A stretch of 64,000 nt of DNA from Ralstonia sp. UBA689 (GCF_002298975.1 NZ_DBMV01000010.1:62001-126000), one strand, 5' to 3'; shown: positions 26,001-36,605, counted from the stretch's first letter. Numbers and translations: made by a program. The notes: generated from the letters alone by a model not told the origin.

Positions 26001-26429
26001 GGGAGGGAATGCAGCGCGGTAGCGGGCTTGGCATCCGCGCCGAAGCAAACGGCAGACTGTAGCGCAAAGTGATGAACCGCGCCCAGGCACCGGGCAGGTG
26101 CACGCGATGGTCGCCCCCTCCAATCCGCCCCAGACGAGGGACATACATGCAACCTGCATACCCCGGCATGACAAGCAGAGACCTGCAAATCGACCCAATC
26201 AGGCCGGCACGGGATTTGCACTCCCGCACTCCTCGTACGAGGCAGGTGCAAACCCGCTGAAATCGGCGTCCAGCGCGGTGCCGGACGATATAATCCGCGC
26301 TTGATGAAAAGCATCACCCAACCATGATGATTGCTGCAATGCGTCGAGGCGAATCTGCATCGGCATTGCAATCTGTGAAGTGTCGTCAACGCCCATAAAA
26401 GACCGCCTCCGCAGCGCGTTGCGCGCGCG
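26001..26429. other. Divergent intergenic region upstream of the BMP-type ABC operon
   Basis: 429 bp between the leftward MFS gene and the rightward ABC operon. It holds a TATAAT hexamer (26289-26294) and, downstream of it, a leader of about 135 nt with a GCAATGC/GCATTGC inverted repeat (26336-26369). No small reading frame stands out. The leader could fold and regulate the operon, but no known riboswitch consensus was recognised. Confidence 0.5.
26289..26294 (+). promoter_or_regulatory. Candidate -10 element of the BMP-type ABC operon
   Basis: A perfect TATAAT occurs about 136 nt before the GTG start of the ATPase gene. No good TTGACA-like hexamer is found 16-18 nt upstream, so the promoter may need an activator. 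Confidence 0.35.
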
Positions 26430-28014
<1,585 letters not shown>

Positions 28015-28022
<8 letters not shown>

Positions 28023-29124
28023 AGTCATGCACGGCAGCCGCCTGGCGTTGCCGGTTTCGCTGGAACTGCGCGCGATCCCGTCGCGCACCATGGCGTACGC
28101 CTCGCCGCTGATCGCGCTGGTGCTGACCATGGTGTTCGGCCTGCTGCTGTTCGCGCTGCTGGGCAAAGACCCGGTGGCCGGTCTGCGCGTGTTCGTGGTC
28201 GAGCCACTGGCGAGCAAGCGCGCGATTGGTGAGGTGCTGCTCAAGACCGTGCCGCTGGTGCTGTGCGCACTGGGGCTGTCGGTGTGCTACCGCGCCAACG
28301 TGTGGAACATCGGCGCGGAGGGGCAGCTCATCGTCGGCGGCATCTTTGCGGCGGCCACCATCATTTGTTTCGATACGCCCACGCCGGCCATTCCGGGGGG
28401 CCTCGCGCTGGTGCTCGCCATCGTCGCCGGGCTCATCGGCGGCGCGCTGTGGGCGTCGATCACCGCCCTGCTGCGCGACCGCTTCCATGCCAACGAGATC
28501 CTCGTCTCGCTGATGCTCACGTACATCGCGCAGTTGCTGCTGCTGTACATGGTCAACGGGCCGCTGAAGGACCCGAACGGCATGAACTTCCCGCAATCGA
28601 TGGTGTTCGACGCTGCGTTCGTCCTGCCAACGCTGGTGGCCGGCACGCGCCTGCACGTCGGCTTCCTGTTCATGCTGGTGATGACGGCGGCGATGACGCT
28701 GTTCGTGTTCCGCAGCTTCGCAGGCTATCGGCTGCAGGTGGGCGGGCTGGCGCCGCAAGCGGCGCGCTACGCGGGCTTCTCGTCGCGCAAGGCGCTGTGG
28801 ACGGCGCTGCTGATCTCGGGCGGTCTGGCGGGCATCGCCGGCGCATTTGAAGTGACGGGGCCGATCGGGCAGTTGCTGCCCTCCATCTCCCCCGGCTACG
28901 GCTTTGCCGCCATCGTGGTGGCCTTTGTCGGGCGCCTGCATCCGGTGGGCACCGTGCTGGGCGCGATCGTGATGTCGCTGTTCTATATCGGCGGTGAACT
29001 CGCGCAATCGCGCCTGGGGCTGCCGTCCGCCATCACCGGGGTGTTCCAGGGCATGCTGCTGTTCTTCCTGCTGGCCTGCGACACCTTGATTGAATACCGC
29101 CTGCGCTGGCGCGCGCACCACTGA
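28015..29124 (+). CDS. ABC transporter permease, BMP/nucleoside family, subunit 1
   Basis: A 369-residue inner-membrane permease of the BPD_transp_2 (RbsC/YufP-like) type. The cytoplasmic N-terminus leads into a first helix at SPLIALVLTMVFGLLLFALL. The subfamily motif NVWNIGAEGQLIVGGIFAA near residue 95 and HANEILVSLMLTYIAQLLLL are typical of nucleoside importers. It begins inside the ATPase gene (8-nt overlap) and is followed after 13 nt by the second permease, indicating coupled synthesis of the heterodimer. Confidence 0.93.
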
Positions 29125-29137
29125 TCGGGCCGCACAT

Positions 29138-30058
29138 ATGGAAAGTCTCGCTCCCCTGATCGCCGCGTCGATCAACGCCGGCACTCCGCTGCTGCTGGCT
29201 GCCCTCGGGCTCTTGATGAACGAGCGCTCCGGCGTCCTGAATCTCGGCGCCGAGGGCATGATGCTGGTGGCCGCCGTAGCCGGCTTCATGGTCGGCTACC
29301 AGACGCAGATTCCGCTGCTGGGTTTTGCCGCCGGCGCGATTGCCGGCATGGTCATGGCCGCATTGTTTGCCTGGCTTGCGCTGGTGCTGGTGACCAATCA
29401 GGTCGCCACCGGTCTCGCCTTGTCGATCTTCGGCACAGGGCTATCGGCCTTCATGGGCCAGCGCTTTGTCGGCATGTCGCTGCCGGCGCAGGCGCATGGC
29501 ATTCCAGGGCTGGAATCGATTCCGTTCATCGGCCCGGCACTGTTTGCGCACCACTGGATGGTCTATTTCAGCCTGCTACTGTGCGGCGCCATCGCGTGGT
29601 TCCTGTTCAAGACGCGTGCGGGGCTGACGCTGCGCGCGATTGGCGAATCGCCGGAATCCGCGCACGCGCTGGGCTATCCGGTACGCACCATCCGCTTTGG
29701 CGCGCTGATGTTCGGTGGCGCGTGTTGCGGGCTGGCGGGCGCGTACCTGTCGCTGGTCTACACGCCAATGTGGGTCGAGAACATGGTCGCCGGGCGCGGC
29801 TGGATTGCCCTCGCGTTGACCACCTTCGCCACCTGGCGCCCGCTGCGCATCCTGTTCGGCGCGCTGCTGTTCGGCGGTGTGACGATCTTGCAGTTCTACC
29901 TGCAGGGGATGGGCGTGTCGATGCCGTCGCAGATTCTGTCGATGGCGCCATTTGCCGCCACCATCGTCGTGCTGGCCATCATCTCGCGCAACCCGGATTG
30001 GATTCGCCTGAACATGCCGGCGTCGCTCGGTAAGCCATTCCGACCGGGCTCTGCCTAA
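29138..30058 (+). CDS. ABC transporter permease, BMP/nucleoside family, subunit 2
   Basis: A 306-residue permease partner (YufQ-like). The N-terminal ASINAGTPLLLAALGLLMNE runs into GVLNLGAEGMMLVAAVAGF, the same subfamily motif as subunit 1. The loop TRAGLTLRAIGESPESAHAL carries the predicted ATPase coupling helix. The start ATG 29138 sits just past the end of the previous gene; the frame is open 16 codons further into it. 64 nt separate it from the binding-protein gene. Confidence 0.93.
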   Translation: MESLAPLIAASINAGTPLLLAALGLLMNERSGVLNLGAEGMMLVAAVAGFMVGYQTQIPLLGFAAGAIAGMVMAALFAWLALVLVTNQVATGLALSIFGTGLSAFMGQRFVGMSLPAQAHGIPGLESIPFIGPALFAHHWMVYFSLLLCGAIAWFLFKTRAGLTLRAIGESPESAHALGYPVRTIRFGALMFGGACCGLAGAYLSLVYTPMWVENMVAGRGWIALALTTFATWRPLRILFGALLFGGVTILQFYLQGMGVSMPSQILSMAPFAATIVVLAIISRNPDWIRLNMPASLGKPFRPGSA

Positions 30059-30122
30059 GCTTTCTGCATTCCGCTTTTCTTTGCTTCATCACAGTCAACG
30101 AGCCACACAACAGGAGAAATTG

Positions 30123-31283
30123 ATGAACGTTACCCGCAGGATCACGCTGGCCGCCCTGGCCGCCGGCGCTGCCCTGACCCTCTGGGGTTGCGGCAAGTCC
30201 AACGAAGGCGCAGGCGACAAGACCGCCGCGCCGGCCGCATCCTCGGCACCGGCCGCTGCCGCGCCGGCACCAGCCAATGAGCCGCTGAAGGTCGCGTTCG
30301 TCTACGTCGGCCCGGTGGGCGACGCGGGCTGGACGTACGCCCACGACGCCGGTCGCAAGGAAGTCGAAGCCAAGTTCGGCGACAAGGTAAAGACCTCGTT
30401 CGTGGAAAGCGTGCCCGAGAGCGCGGCTGACGCCGAGCGCGTGTTCCGCGACCTGGCCACCCAGGGCAACAAGGTCATCTTCGGCACGAGCTTCGGTTTC
30501 ATGGAGTCGATGCTCAAGGTCGCCAAGGAATTCCCGGACGTGAAGTTCGAGCACGCCACCGGTTTCAAGACCGCCGACAACCTCGGCCAATACGACGTGC
30601 GCACGTATGAAGGCGCGTATCTGGCGGGCGTGGTGGCTGGCAAGATGAGCAAGTCGGGCAAGCTGGGCGTGGTGGGTTCAGTGCCCATCCCCGAGGTGAT
30701 CCGCAACATCGACTCGTTCACGCTGGGCGCACGCAGCGTCAACCCGAAGGCCACCACCCGCGTGGTTTGGGTCAACAAGTGGTTCGATCCGGGCAAGGAG
30801 CGTGAGGCTGCCACCACCCTCATCGGGCAGGGCGTCGACGTGCTGATGCAGAACACCGACTCCGCCGCCGTCGTGCAGACCGCGCAAGAGAAAGGCGTCT
30901 ACGCGCTCGGCTGGGACAGCGACATGACCAAGTTCGGCGAGAAGGCCCACCTGGCCGCCTCGATCAACAAATGGGGCGTGTACTACACCAAGGTCGTCGG
31001 CGACGTGCTTGAAAACAAGTGGAAGCCGGAAACCGTGTGGTGGGGCCTGAAGGAAGGCGCGATCGATCTGGGCGCTTACAACGCCGTGGTGCCGGAAGAC
31101 GTCAAGGCGCTGGTCGAGACCCGCAAGAAGGGCATCATCGACGGCTCGGCCCCGATCTGGAAGGGTCCGCTCAAGGACAACACCGGCAAGGAAGTCCTGC
31201 CCGCCGACAAGGTCGCCGACGACGGCTTCCTGCACGGCATCAAGTTCTACGTCGAAGGCGTGGAAGGCAAGATTCCGGGCTAA
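30123..31283 (+). CDS. BMP-family ABC substrate-binding lipoprotein
   Basis: Binding protein of 386 residues (PnrA/BmpA family), likely for purine nucleosides or related bases. A lipoprotein signal ends LTLWGC at about residue 23 and is followed by a low-complexity Ala/Pro/Ser linker. The mature domain starts PLKVAFVYVGPVGDAGWTYA, which is the family signature. RTYEGAYLAGVVAGKMSKSG and YALGWDSDMTKFGEKAHLA are also conserved. A GGAG-type ribosome site (AGGAGAAATTG) sets the ATG. It is last in its operon and ends at a terminator. Confidence 0.94.
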   Translation: MNVTRRITLAALAAGAALTLWGCGKSNEGAGDKTAAPAASSAPAAAAPAPANEPLKVAFVYVGPVGDAGWTYAHDAGRKEVEAKFGDKVKTSFVESVPESAADAERVFRDLATQGNKVIFGTSFGFMESMLKVAKEFPDVKFEHATGFKTADNLGQYDVRTYEGAYLAGVVAGKMSKSGKLGVVGSVPIPEVIRNIDSFTLGARSVNPKATTRVVWVNKWFDPGKEREAATTLIGQGVDVLMQNTDSAAVVQTAQEKGVYALGWDSDMTKFGEKAHLAASINKWGVYYTKVVGDVLENKWKPETVWWGLKEGAIDLGAYNAVVPEDVKALVETRKKGIIDGSAPIWKGPLKDNTGKEVLPADKVADDGFLHGIKFYVEGVEGKIPG

Positions 31284-31303
31284 GTCTTACCCGTTGCAGC
31301 AAG

Positions 31304-31336
31304 AAGCCGGCGCCTCGCAAGAGGGCCGGCTTTTTT
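31304..31336 (+). terminator. Rho-independent terminator after the BMP-type ABC operon
   Basis: AAGCCGGC pairs with GCCGGCTT around a short interior loop and is followed by TTTTTT. It begins 20 nt after the binding-protein stop. Confidence 0.88.
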
Positions 31337-31351
31337 CATCGCCACACTTGA

Positions 31352-31365
31352 AAACGGCGCCGTTT
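31352..31365. promoter_or_regulatory. Perfect 14-bp palindrome upstream of the DUF1232 gene
   Basis: AAACGGCGCCGTTT is self-complementary and lies about 70 nt before the DUF1232 start codon. It could be an operator; no cognate regulator is evident. Confidence 0.25.
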
Positions 31366-31437
31366 GCCCAAGCTGATACGATGCTTTGCCGGCCAACCTG
31401 CCTCATGTGAAGCCGGCCTTTCATCAAGGACCCTGCC

Positions 31438-31719
31438 ATGTTCGGACGACTCTTCCGCCTGTGGAGCGTGGTGCGCAACGACGTGCGCCTGCTGTGGTTT
31501 GCACTGCGCCACCCGAACGCGCCGTGGTGGCTGGCGCCCGCCGCGCTCCTGCTGGTGGGCTATGTGGTGTCGCCGATCGATCTGATCCCGGATTTCATCC
31601 CGGTGATCGGCTGGGTGGATGACATCGTGCTGGTGCCGCTGGCTCTGCACGCGCTGCTGCGCGCCCTGCCCGAACGCGTGCGCGAAGACGCACGCTTTGC
31701 CGCCGCCCGGCGTATATAG
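31438..31719 (+). CDS. DUF1232 (YkvA-like) small membrane protein
   Basis: A 93-residue protein. The DUF1232 core is present: a hydrophobic helix LAPAALLLVGYVVSPIDLIP followed by DFIPVIGWVDDIVLVPLAL. The SPIDLIPDFIPVIGWVDD motif is the family hallmark. The function is unknown; members are predicted membrane-associated. Monocistronic in appearance, with a terminator before it and a convergent gene after it. Confidence 0.88.
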   Translation: MFGRLFRLWSVVRNDVRLLWFALRHPNAPWWLAPAALLLVGYVVSPIDLIPDFIPVIGWVDDIVLVPLALHALLRALPERVREDARFAAARRI

Positions 31720-31746
31720 CCGGGCAAGCTGCGACTTCCCCTCTTC

Positions 31747-32724
31747 TTACGGCAGCAAAATGGTCGAACCGGTGGTCTTGCGGCTCTCCAGATCACGGTG
31801 CGCCTGCGCCGCGTCCAGCAGTTCGTAGCGCTGGTGAATCTCGATCTTCACCTTGCCGCTGGCGACCACATCGAACAGTTCGGCTGCCATCGGCTCCAGC
31901 AGGTCACGCCGCGCCGTGTACGTCATCAGGGTCGGGCGCGTCAGCTTGAGGGATTTCGCACTCAGCAGGCTCAAATCCACCGGCGGCACCGGACCGGACG
32001 CATTGCCGTAGGTGACCATCATCCCGCGCGGCGCCAGACAATCCAATGACCCCTTGAAGGTGTCCTTGCCGATGCCGTCATAGACGACCGGCACACCCTT
32101 GCCGCCGGTGAGCTCGACCACGCGCTCGGTAAAGTTCTCGCGCGTATAGACGATGGTGTGGTCGCAACCGTGCGCGCGGGCAAGTTCCGCCTTGGCGTCA
32201 CTGCCGACCGTGCCGATCACCGTGGCGCCGAGCGCTTTGAGCCACTGGCAGGCGATCAGGCCCACGCCGCCGGCCGCGGCGTGAAACAGCACCGTGTCAC
32301 CCGGCTGCACGCGATAGCTGTCGCGGATCAGGTATTGCGCGGTCATGCCTTGCAGCATCATCGCTGCGCCGGTCTCGAAGTCGATGGTGTCGGGCAGGCG
32401 CACCAAAATATCAGCCGGCATGGTACGCATCGCCGCATAGGCGCCGGTCGGGCGGCCAGCGTAGGCAACGCGGTCGCCAGGCTTGACGTGCGTCACGCCC
32501 TCGCCCACCGCCTCCACCACGCCCGAGGCTTCCATGCCGATGCCGCCTGGCAGCGGCTGCGGATACAGCCCGGTGCGGAAGTACACGTCGATGTAGTTCA
32601 GGCCGATGGCGTGCTGCTTGACGGTGGCCTCGCCGGGGCCGGGCGCGGGCACGTCGACATCGACGAGCTTCATCACTTCCGGACCGCCGGTTTCAAAGAT
32701 GCGGATGGCTTTCGCTTGTGTCAT
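31747..32724 (-). CDS. qor: NADPH:quinone oxidoreductase, zeta-crystallin type
   Basis: A 325-residue zinc-free medium-chain dehydrogenase. The N-terminal groES-like domain (KAIRIFETGGPEVMKLVDV) is followed by PGEATVKQHAIGLNYIDVYF, typical of QorA. The NADPH site is HAAAGGVGLIACQWLKALGA in the AAxGGVG form. No zinc-binding cysteines occur. It reduces quinones or reactive enones in the cytoplasm. Its ATG overlaps the mgsA stop (ATGA). It is the last gene of EamA-SDR-mgsA-qor. Confidence 0.92.
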   Translation of the reverse strand: MTQAKAIRIFETGGPEVMKLVDVDVPAPGPGEATVKQHAIGLNYIDVYFRTGLYPQPLPGGIGMEASGVVEAVGEGVTHVKPGDRVAYAGRPTGAYAAMRTMPADILVRLPDTIDFETGAAMMLQGMTAQYLIRDSYRVQPGDTVLFHAAAGGVGLIACQWLKALGATVIGTVGSDAKAELARAHGCDHTIVYTRENFTERVVELTGGKGVPVVYDGIGKDTFKGSLDCLAPRGMMVTYGNASGPVPPVDLSLLSAKSLKLTRPTLMTYTARRDLLEPMAAELFDVVASGKVKIEIHQRYELLDAAQAHRDLESRKTTGSTILLP

Positions 32725-33143
32725 GCGTGAATCTCCTTCGGGTCGGGCTGCACCTGTTGCAGGGCGGCCATCACCAGATCGGCGGTTGCCAGGTTGGTGG
32801 CACAGGGAATGTTGTGGACGTCGCACGCGCGCACCAGCGCATTGATGTCCGGTTCGTGCGGCTGTGGCGTCATCGGGTCGCGCAGGAAGATAACGGCGTC
32901 GACACGGCCTTCGGCCAGCTGCGCGCCGATCTGCAGGTCGCCGCCCCACGGGCCGGACAGCATGCGCTGCACAGTCAGGCCGACTTCCTTCTCCAGCCGG
33001 CCGCCGGTGGTGCCGGTGGCCAACAAGTCGCACTGTGCGAGGTAGGCCTGGTGCGTCTGCGCAAAGGCAATCATGTCGTCCTTCTTGTGGTCGTGCGCGA
33101 TCAGTGCGATGCGGCGGCGCGTGGCCGGGGATTGAGATGCCAT
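32721..33143 (-). CDS. mgsA: Methylglyoxal synthase
   Basis: A 140-residue enzyme that turns dihydroxyacetone phosphate into methylglyoxal and phosphate, a bypass of lower glycolysis when phosphate is short. Conserved segments are IALIAHDHKKDDMIAF (catalytic-site His), LLATGTTGGRL, SGPWGGDLQIGA with the essential Asp, and FLRDPMTPQPHEPDI. The start MASQSPATRRR is the family-like one; an upstream ATG adds 14 unrelated residues. Coupled by ATGA to qor, which may help to deal with reactive carbonyls; that link is inference. Confidence 0.95.
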   Translation of the reverse strand: MASQSPATRRRIALIAHDHKKDDMIAFAQTHQAYLAQCDLLATGTTGGRLEKEVGLTVQRMLSGPWGGDLQIGAQLAEGRVDAVIFLRDPMTPQPHEPDINALVRACDVHNIPCATNLATADLVMAALQQVQPDPKEIHA

Positions 33144-33156
33144 GAAGAAGCCTCGT

Positions 33157-33948
33157 TCAGAACGTACCAGGATAAGCGCCGCCATCCAGCAGGATGTTCT
33201 GCGCGTTCAAGTAGCCGGCGTGCTGGCTGCACAGGAAGGCGCAAGCAGCGCCAAACTCGGCCGGTTGACCAAAGCGCCGCGCCGGGTTGCCCTGGCGCTT
33301 GCGCTCCAAGTTCTCTTCCGCGCTGATTCCGGCAGCCTTGGCGCCCGCTTCCAGCGTCTTGGTCAGGCGGTCGGTCTCGAACTGGCCGGGCAGCAGATTG
33401 TTGACGGTCACGCCATGCTTGGCCACCTCGCGCGCAAGCCCCGCGACGAAGCCGGTCAGGCCCGAACGCGCGCCGTTGGACAAACCCAGCACGTCGATCG
33501 GCGCCTTCACCGCACCGCTGGTGATGTTGACGATGCGACCCCAGCGGCGCTCGATCATCTTGTCGATGGTCGCCTTGATGAGTTCGATGGGCGTGAGCAT
33601 GTTCGCGTTCAGCGCGGACATCCACGCCTCGCGGTCCCAGTCACGGAAGCTGCCGGGCGGCGGGCCACCGGCGTTGTTGACAAGGATGTCGGGCGAGCCG
33701 CCCAGTCGCTCGCAAGCGAGCAGCGCCTCGGCGCGGCCTTCCGGCGTGGTGATATCAGTGGCCACGGCTTCGACGCGCACGCCACGTGCGGAGCGGATGC
33801 GCTCGGCCGCAGCCAGCAGCGCTTGAGCGCCGCGCGCCACGATCACCACGTCCACGCCTTCGGCGGCTAGCGCGTCGGCGCAAGCGAGGCCCAATCCCTT
33901 GCTCGCGCCGCACACCAGCGCGCGCTTGCCTTTCAAGCCCAGGTCCAT
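33157..33948 (-). CDS. Short-chain dehydrogenase/reductase lacking catalytic Tyr and Lys
   Basis: A 263-residue Rossmann protein. The cofactor motif is GASKGLGLACADAL and the NNAG motif is ILVNNAGGPPPGSF. The catalytic Ser is retained in IVNITSG. At the place of the YxxxK motif, 13 residues after that Ser, the sequence is LSNGARSGLTGF: Tyr is replaced by Ser and Lys by Arg. The protein may still bind NAD(P), but classical SDR chemistry is doubtful. A divergent subgroup with this change appears to exist in proteobacteria. It lies 13 nt before mgsA and 32 nt after the EamA gene. Confidence 0.88.
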   Translation of the reverse strand: MDLGLKGKRALVCGASKGLGLACADALAAEGVDVVIVARGAQALLAAAERIRSARGVRVEAVATDITTPEGRAEALLACERLGGSPDILVNNAGGPPPGSFRDWDREAWMSALNANMLTPIELIKATIDKMIERRWGRIVNITSGAVKAPIDVLGLSNGARSGLTGFVAGLAREVAKHGVTVNNLLPGQFETDRLTKTLEAGAKAAGISAEENLERKRQGNPARRFGQPAEFGAACAFLCSQHAGYLNAQNILLDGGAYPGTF

Positions 33949-33980
33949 CCAGTCTGACTCCTCGTGGTTGTTTTGTGCCG

Positions 33981-34913
33981 CTATTTGGATTGCCCGCGCC
34001 GCGACAGCAGCGCCATGCCGGCCAGCACCAGCGCACTGCCGGCAATCTGCCACAGCGTGATCGGCTCGCCCAGCAACCACCAGCCCAGCAGCAGCGTCGA
34101 TACCGGCCCGATCATGCCCGCCTGCGACGCCACCGGCGCGCCCACGCGCGCCACGGCCATCATCGTCATCGTGACAGGGGCCACCGTGCAGAACACCGAA
34201 TTGATGGCCGACAGCCCATACACCTGCCACGGCAACACCAGCGCGGATACCGGCCGCAGCACCAGGAACTGCACGATGCACGCCACCGTCGACACGCACA
34301 TTGCGTAGGCCACCAGCCGCATCGAACCGACGCGCTTGACCAGCTCACCGCTGGCCAGCAAATAAATTCCGTAGCTGATGGCGCTGGCCAAGACCAGTCC
34401 GCCGCCCAGCCAGACGTAGTTACCGCCCAGATTCAGGTCGTGCGCGAACACCAGCACGATGCCCGCATAGGCAAGAGCCAGCGACAGCCATTGCAGCCCG
34501 GTGATGCTGCGCTTGAACACCGTTGCCGTAATCAGCAGCACGAACGACGGCGTGAGAAACAGGATGAGCCGCTCCAGCCCCGCCGTGATGTACTGCAGGC
34601 CGAGAAAATCGAGAAAGCTGGAGAGGTAATAGCCGATGATGCCGAGGCCGACGATGCGCCAGCGATCGGCCGGCGCCAGCGGGGCCGCGCGGCGCGACTG
34701 CCACCAGCCCATCGCCATGAACAAGGGTGCGGCCAACATCATGCGAAGCGTGATGACCATGACCGCATCCACCTGGTAGCGGTACATCAGCTTGGCGACG
34801 ATGGCCTTGGCCGAAAACAGCACGGCGCCCACGGAGGCGAGCACCAGGCCGCCGGTGTCGGTGGTGCTCGTGGGGGCGGAAGACGCAGAAGACGCAGAAG
34901 ACGCGGTAGTCAC
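33981..34913 (-). CDS. EamA/DMT-family transporter
   Basis: A 310-residue inner-membrane protein with two EamA repeats, about ten hydrophobic helices. The first repeat begins near residue 22 (GLVLASVGAVLFSAKAIVAK), the second near residue 170. Such transporters usually export amino acids or metabolites; the substrate is unknown. The N-terminus contains an Ala-Ser-Ser repeat encoded by a short tandem DNA repeat. It is the first gene of the EamA-SDR-mgsA-qor unit, divergent from the NCS1 permease. Confidence 0.88.
   Translation of the reverse strand: MTTASSASSASSAPTSTTDTGGLVLASVGAVLFSAKAIVAKLMYRYQVDAVMVITLRMMLAAPLFMAMGWWQSRRAAPLAPADRWRIVGLGIIGYYLSSFLDFLGLQYITAGLERLILFLTPSFVLLITATVFKRSITGLQWLSLALAYAGIVLVFAHDLNLGGNYVWLGGGLVLASAISYGIYLLASGELVKRVGSMRLVAYAMCVSTVACIVQFLVLRPVSALVLPWQVYGLSAINSVFCTVAPVTMTMMAVARVGAPVASQAGMIGPVSTLLLGWWLLGEPITLWQIAGSALVLAGMALLSRRGQSK
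34879..34905. repeat. Three copies of a 9-bp tandem repeat
   Basis: GAAGACGCA is repeated three times, the last unit ending in G. In the EamA gene it encodes Ala-Ser-Ser units just after the start codon. Change in copy number would keep frame. Confidence 0.7.
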
Positions 34914-35126
34914 AGCGGAAGGCGCGGACGGGCGTGAGGCGCGCGATGGTGAGTGGGAGAGCGCGTCGATTGTATGTGAATTCCGTCATTCGTTCCGACG
35001 CGGGGTGCGCTGCACGTGGCGCGGCTTTCGTTTGGCCCCGCACCCGACCGCCGTACAATCGCGCCTGCATTTCGAATGTTCCGAATACCTATAACAATCT
35101 GCGACAAGCAGCGGATTCCACATCCC

Positions 35127-36605
35127 ATGAGCCAAGCCATTTCCCCCGCCTTCTCCGCGGGCGCCGCCGATACGCCCGACCCGTCCCTCTGGAACGAAGA
35201 CCTGAACCCGACCCAGCCCGCCGCACGCACCTGGACGTCCGCCAACTACGCCGCACTGTGGGTGTCGATGGTGGTCTCGGTGCCGGCCTACATGTTGGCC
35301 TCGGGCCTGATGAGCGAGGGCATGAACTGGTGGCAAGCCGTGCTGACGGTGTTCCTGGGCAACCTGATCGTGCTGGTGCCGATGGTGCTGGTAGGCCACG
35401 CCGGTACCAAGTACGGCATCCCCTTCCCCGTGCTGGTGCGGGCTTCATTCGGCGTGCGCGGCGCGCAGTTGCCGGCCATTCTGCGCGCCATCGTGGCATG
35501 CGGCTGGTTCGGCATCCAGACGTGGCTGGGCAGTCAGGCGATCTACACCATCCTCAACGTCATTACCGGCAATGCACTGGTGGGCAACGCGATTCCGGGC
35601 CTCGGCATCAACCCGGGCCAGGCGTTCTGCTTCGTGCTGTTCTGGGCACTGCATATCTGGCTGATCACCAAGGGCATTGAATCGATCAAGCACTTCCAGG
35701 CGCTGGCCACTCCGCTGCTGATTCTGGCCGCGCTGGGCCTGGTCTGGTGGGCGTACGTCAACGCGGGCGGCTTCGGGCCGATGCTGTCGGCGCCGTCCGC
35801 GTTTGCCGAGGGCGGCAAGCGTGCCGGCCAGTTCTGGGGCTTCTTCTGGCCGTCGCTGACCGCCATGGTGGGCTACTGGGCCACGCTTGCACTGAATATT
35901 CCCGACTTCACCCGCTTCGCGCGCAGCCAGCGCGACCAACTCGTCGGCCAGGCCATCGGCCTGCCGGGGCCGATGGGCCTGCTGGCGCTGGTGGCCGTGC
36001 TCGTCACCTCGTCCACCGTGGTCATCTACGGCCAGGCCATCTGGGACCCGGTCACGCTGGCCGGCAAGATGACGGGGCCGTCGGTCATCGTCGCGCTGCT
36101 GGCGCTGATCACCGCCACGCTGATGACGAACATCGCGGCCAACGTGGTGTCGCCGGCGTATGACTTTTCGAATCTGGCGCCGCACCGCATCTCGTTCCGC
36201 CTTGGCGGCTACATCACGGCAGGCATCGGCCTGGCGATGATGCCGTGGAAGATCCTGGAGACCACCAAGGGCTACATCTTCACGTGGCTGGTCGGCTACG
36301 GGGCGCTGCTGGGCCCGGTGGCCGGCATCATGATGGTCGACTACTTCCTGGTGCGCCGCACGGTGCTCAAAACCGGCGACCTTTTCCGCCTGGACAGCCA
36401 GTACGGCTACGGCAACGGCTGGAATGGCCGCGCAATTGCCGCGTTGGTAATCGGTGTACTGCCCAATCTGCCGGGGTTCTTCAAGCAGGCGGGCTTCGTT
36501 GCCAGCGTGCCGGGCGTGTTCGAGGCGCTATACACGTATGCGTGGTTCGTCGGGCTGGCGATTTCCGCAGTGGTGTACGTGATCCTGATGCGCGGCCGCC
36601 GCTAG
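35127..36605 (+). CDS. NCS1-family nucleobase:cation symporter
   Basis: A 492-residue inner-membrane permease of the purine-cytosine/hydantoin (NCS1) family with about 12 helices. Family features are SLWNEDLNPTQPAARTWTSA before helix 1, GTKYGIPFPVLVRASFGVRG after helix 2, and GWFGIQTWLGSQAIY. Helix 6-7 carries LNIPDFTRFARSQRDQLVGQ. The position 82 bp upstream of upp suggests uracil or a related pyrimidine as substrate. Uptake of allantoin or hydantoins is the alternative. The start MSQAISPAFSAG is chosen over an upstream extension that overlaps the divergent promoter. Confidence 0.92.
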   Translation: MSQAISPAFSAGAADTPDPSLWNEDLNPTQPAARTWTSANYAALWVSMVVSVPAYMLASGLMSEGMNWWQAVLTVFLGNLIVLVPMVLVGHAGTKYGIPFPVLVRASFGVRGAQLPAILRAIVACGWFGIQTWLGSQAIYTILNVITGNALVGNAIPGLGINPGQAFCFVLFWALHIWLITKGIESIKHFQALATPLLILAALGLVWWAYVNAGGFGPMLSAPSAFAEGGKRAGQFWGFFWPSLTAMVGYWATLALNIPDFTRFARSQRDQLVGQAIGLPGPMGLLALVAVLVTSSTVVIYGQAIWDPVTLAGKMTGPSVIVALLALITATLMTNIAANVVSPAYDFSNLAPHRISFRLGGYITAGIGLAMMPWKILETTKGYIFTWLVGYGALLGPVAGIMMVDYFLVRRTVLKTGDLFRLDSQYGYGNGWNGRAIAALVIGVLPNLPGFFKQAGFVASVPGVFEALYTYAWFVGLAISAVVYVILMRGRR

